From: Rhynchosporium graminicola
Taxonomy: Eukaryota; Ascomycota; Leotiomycetes; Helotiales; Ploettnerulaceae
Reading direction: 5' to 3'
DNA length: 48,454 nt
Assembly (NCBI GenBank): GCA_900074885.1
Contig: FJUW01000102.1
Span: forward strand, 8,051-56,504
Shown: positions 47,100 to 48,454 of the stretch, one piece after another
How positions within the stretch are numbered: the first letter of the stretch is position 1
How the letters are laid out: each line of letters opens with the position of its first letter
Program-made: the position numbers and the translations under genes
The notes under the pieces: generated by a model
Databases searched by the model: none
What the model saw: only the letters and a program-made list of their open reading frames with translations
Told to the model about the DNA's origin: nothing

Positions 47100-48330
47100 A
47101 TAACTCTTTTAGTTTAATCGAAAAACTATATTAATTTAACTAATAATCGTTCTCTAATAAATAGAATATATTAGGAAATAGCTATATAATTAATAATAGC
47201 TTACTACTTTATAATAGTTATCTATATATATAATACTATATCTTATTATATACTTATTTAATTAGCGAAATCTATAATCAAGTTTCTTCCGCTTATCTAA
47301 ATACTCGTAAGACTACCGAAATAATTTCTACTTATTACTATTAGAAAGGACTCGTATCAGATATAAAACGATATACTCGTAATTACTACCTTCACTAGTA
47401 CTCTTATCTGAAGTAAATAAAATAATAAGGATTCCTCTATCTATTACTAATACTTAGCTACCTTATGCAGTACTTAGCTATAGATTTTAAGGACTTCTCG
47501 CTTAATAACTAAGGGTTCGATAGGATATTAGTATTTATCAACTACTTAAGGAAAGACTCTATATTAGTATTATACTATTATAATATTAATACCTATAGGA
47601 TAGTAATATTATTTATCTAATAGATATATTATTTCGGATATACTCCTAAGTTAATTATATCTAACTAAAGAGCTTAGTTTATCTTATTCTTCTAGTAAGA
47701 GTTTTATTATATAATTAGAGTTTAAGTTAAGCTCTTTATCTCTTTCTACTAATAAACTAATAGATAAATAGAGATTATAAACTAGTATATTAACTAACGC
47801 TTTAGACTCTTTATTAATTACTACTAGAGTAATTAGAGTAAACTACTACTAATAATAGATCGCGCTTAAGTAACCCTACCTTATAATTCTATTAGTATAG
47901 CGCTATATACTCTTAAATATAATATACTACTATAGAATAGCTAGGATTAGAAGCAACTTACTATATCGATACCGTGAGAGAAGCTTAATTATACTAATAC
48001 TAAATCCTTAGCTAAATATACTAAATCCGCTATCGAGTTTATAAAAGCTAATATACTAGCTACTTAGCAGAGGATATGCGCTATAACTGACCCGAAATAG
48101 TATAATATCGACTAGGAAGTTAGAAATAAGGTATTTCTCTCTATAAGGAACCTTAAGAATTACTAGCTAAGTAAAAAGCTATTTAGCTTTTAGGTAAGAT
48201 TATACTAAGTCCTAGCTAAGATTAGATACTCTTATAAGCTAGATTTACTTTCTAGATCTTCTATATATAATATATTCGCCTTAGAATTACTCTTTAAGGA
48301 CCTAGATAATCTATTACTAAGCTAGAAGCT
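47100..48330 (+). pseudogene. Element D integrase remnant
   Basis: The zinc-binding region reads EIYNQVSSAYLNTRKTTEII and YYWKGL (His codons lost). The core begins YLAIDFKDF at about 47467 (first Asp). Then come a second-Asp block near 47650 and IEIINQYIN near 47770 (Glu). Good overall integrase order. Confidence 0.88.
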
Positions 48331-48334
48331 ACTA

Positions 48335-48454
48335 AACTTACCCCTAGAGATTATCGCTACTTAAGAAGAGTAAGAGTTATAAGATATACTCGCTATATAG
48401 CTCTTAAGAGGTAATCTAAAGTATTAAGTTAGCTAGCTAAGCTATAACCCGGAC
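48335..48454 (+). pseudogene. Element D chromodomain, start only
   Basis: Reads LLRGNLKY(stop)VS(stop)LSYNPD at the window end. With Gln and Trp restored this is the chromodomain core Y-x-V-x-W-x-x-Y-x-P. The window ends inside it. Confidence 0.75.

Larger units (their letters stand above)
42639..48454 (+). mobile_element. Element D: B-family chromovirus, cut by the window end
   Basis: Left LTR, gag, protease, RT, RNase H, integrase and the start of the chromodomain, all in order on the plus strand and colinear with B in reverse. The 3' part (rest of the chromodomain, antisense frame, LTR) lies outside the window. RIP is strong throughout. Confidence 0.93.

Noticed and set aside
9028..48454. 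CRISPR array, tRNA or rRNA genes, bacterial mobile systems
   Set aside because: No regular short repeat/spacer arrays and no tRNA-like cloverleaf or rRNA sequence were seen. All repeats are explained by LTR elements or small duplications.

Overview
The window looks like a piece of a filamentous ascomycete (Pezizomycotina) genome. One spliced, secreted GH115-type gene with short fungal introns sits at 3.6-6.7 kb. The remaining 40 kb to the right is a nest of retrotransposons ruined by repeat-induced point mutation (RIP). The RIP signature is visible by eye. CpA and TpG are almost absent over long stretches while CpG-containing words (gcg, tcg, ccg) survive. The old reading frames are broken almost only by TAA and TAG at places where the family has Gln or Trp, and His/Cys codons have become Tyr. 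No gene longer than about 75 codons stays open right of 8.3 kb.

Left part (1-8.3 kb): a (TTTA)n microsatellite (1-225), about 3 kb of anonymous sequence of intermediate composition, then the gene island. The island holds a full-length GH115 gene in four exons (3589-6661, +, about 952 residues), an unrecognised minus-strand reading frame (6947-7351) and a minus-strand pseudogene with one TAA in frame (7722-8300).

Middle part (8.3-25.2 kb): a Ty3/gypsy chromovirus, here called element A (9028-23545, +), with two 168-bp LTRs and target duplication GTAGT. A second chromovirus, element B (12268-20047, minus strand, two 268-bp LTRs, target duplication AGACT), is inserted in its RNase H codons. Removing B rejoins the RNase H reading frame exactly. 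A itself sits between two 108-109-bp copies of a short repeat.

Right part (25.2-48.4 kb): element F (25255-34520), with two 211-bp terminal direct repeats and a very long plus-strand coding stretch that I cannot assign, containing two much fresher solo LTRs (26105-26583, 28807-29266). Next is a minus-strand Ty3/gypsy RT/RNase H fragment G (34530-35890). Then come two more members of the B family in tandem, C (35896-42907) and D (42639 to the window end), sharing one LTR. In C most of pol is missing and a 5'-truncated Ty1/copia element (minus strand) lies in its place.

The most interesting observation is that the B family carries, between the chromodomain and the 3' LTR, a reading frame of about 320 codons on the strand opposite to gag-pol. 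The same protein can be read from copies B and C despite heavy RIP. Second is element F, which has LTR-like ends and several kilobases of former coding sequence but no RT or integrase that I can recognise. Apart from the GH115 enzyme nothing here seems able to make a functional protein. The relation between the parts is one of successive insertion, RIP, and later insertion of unmutated elements.
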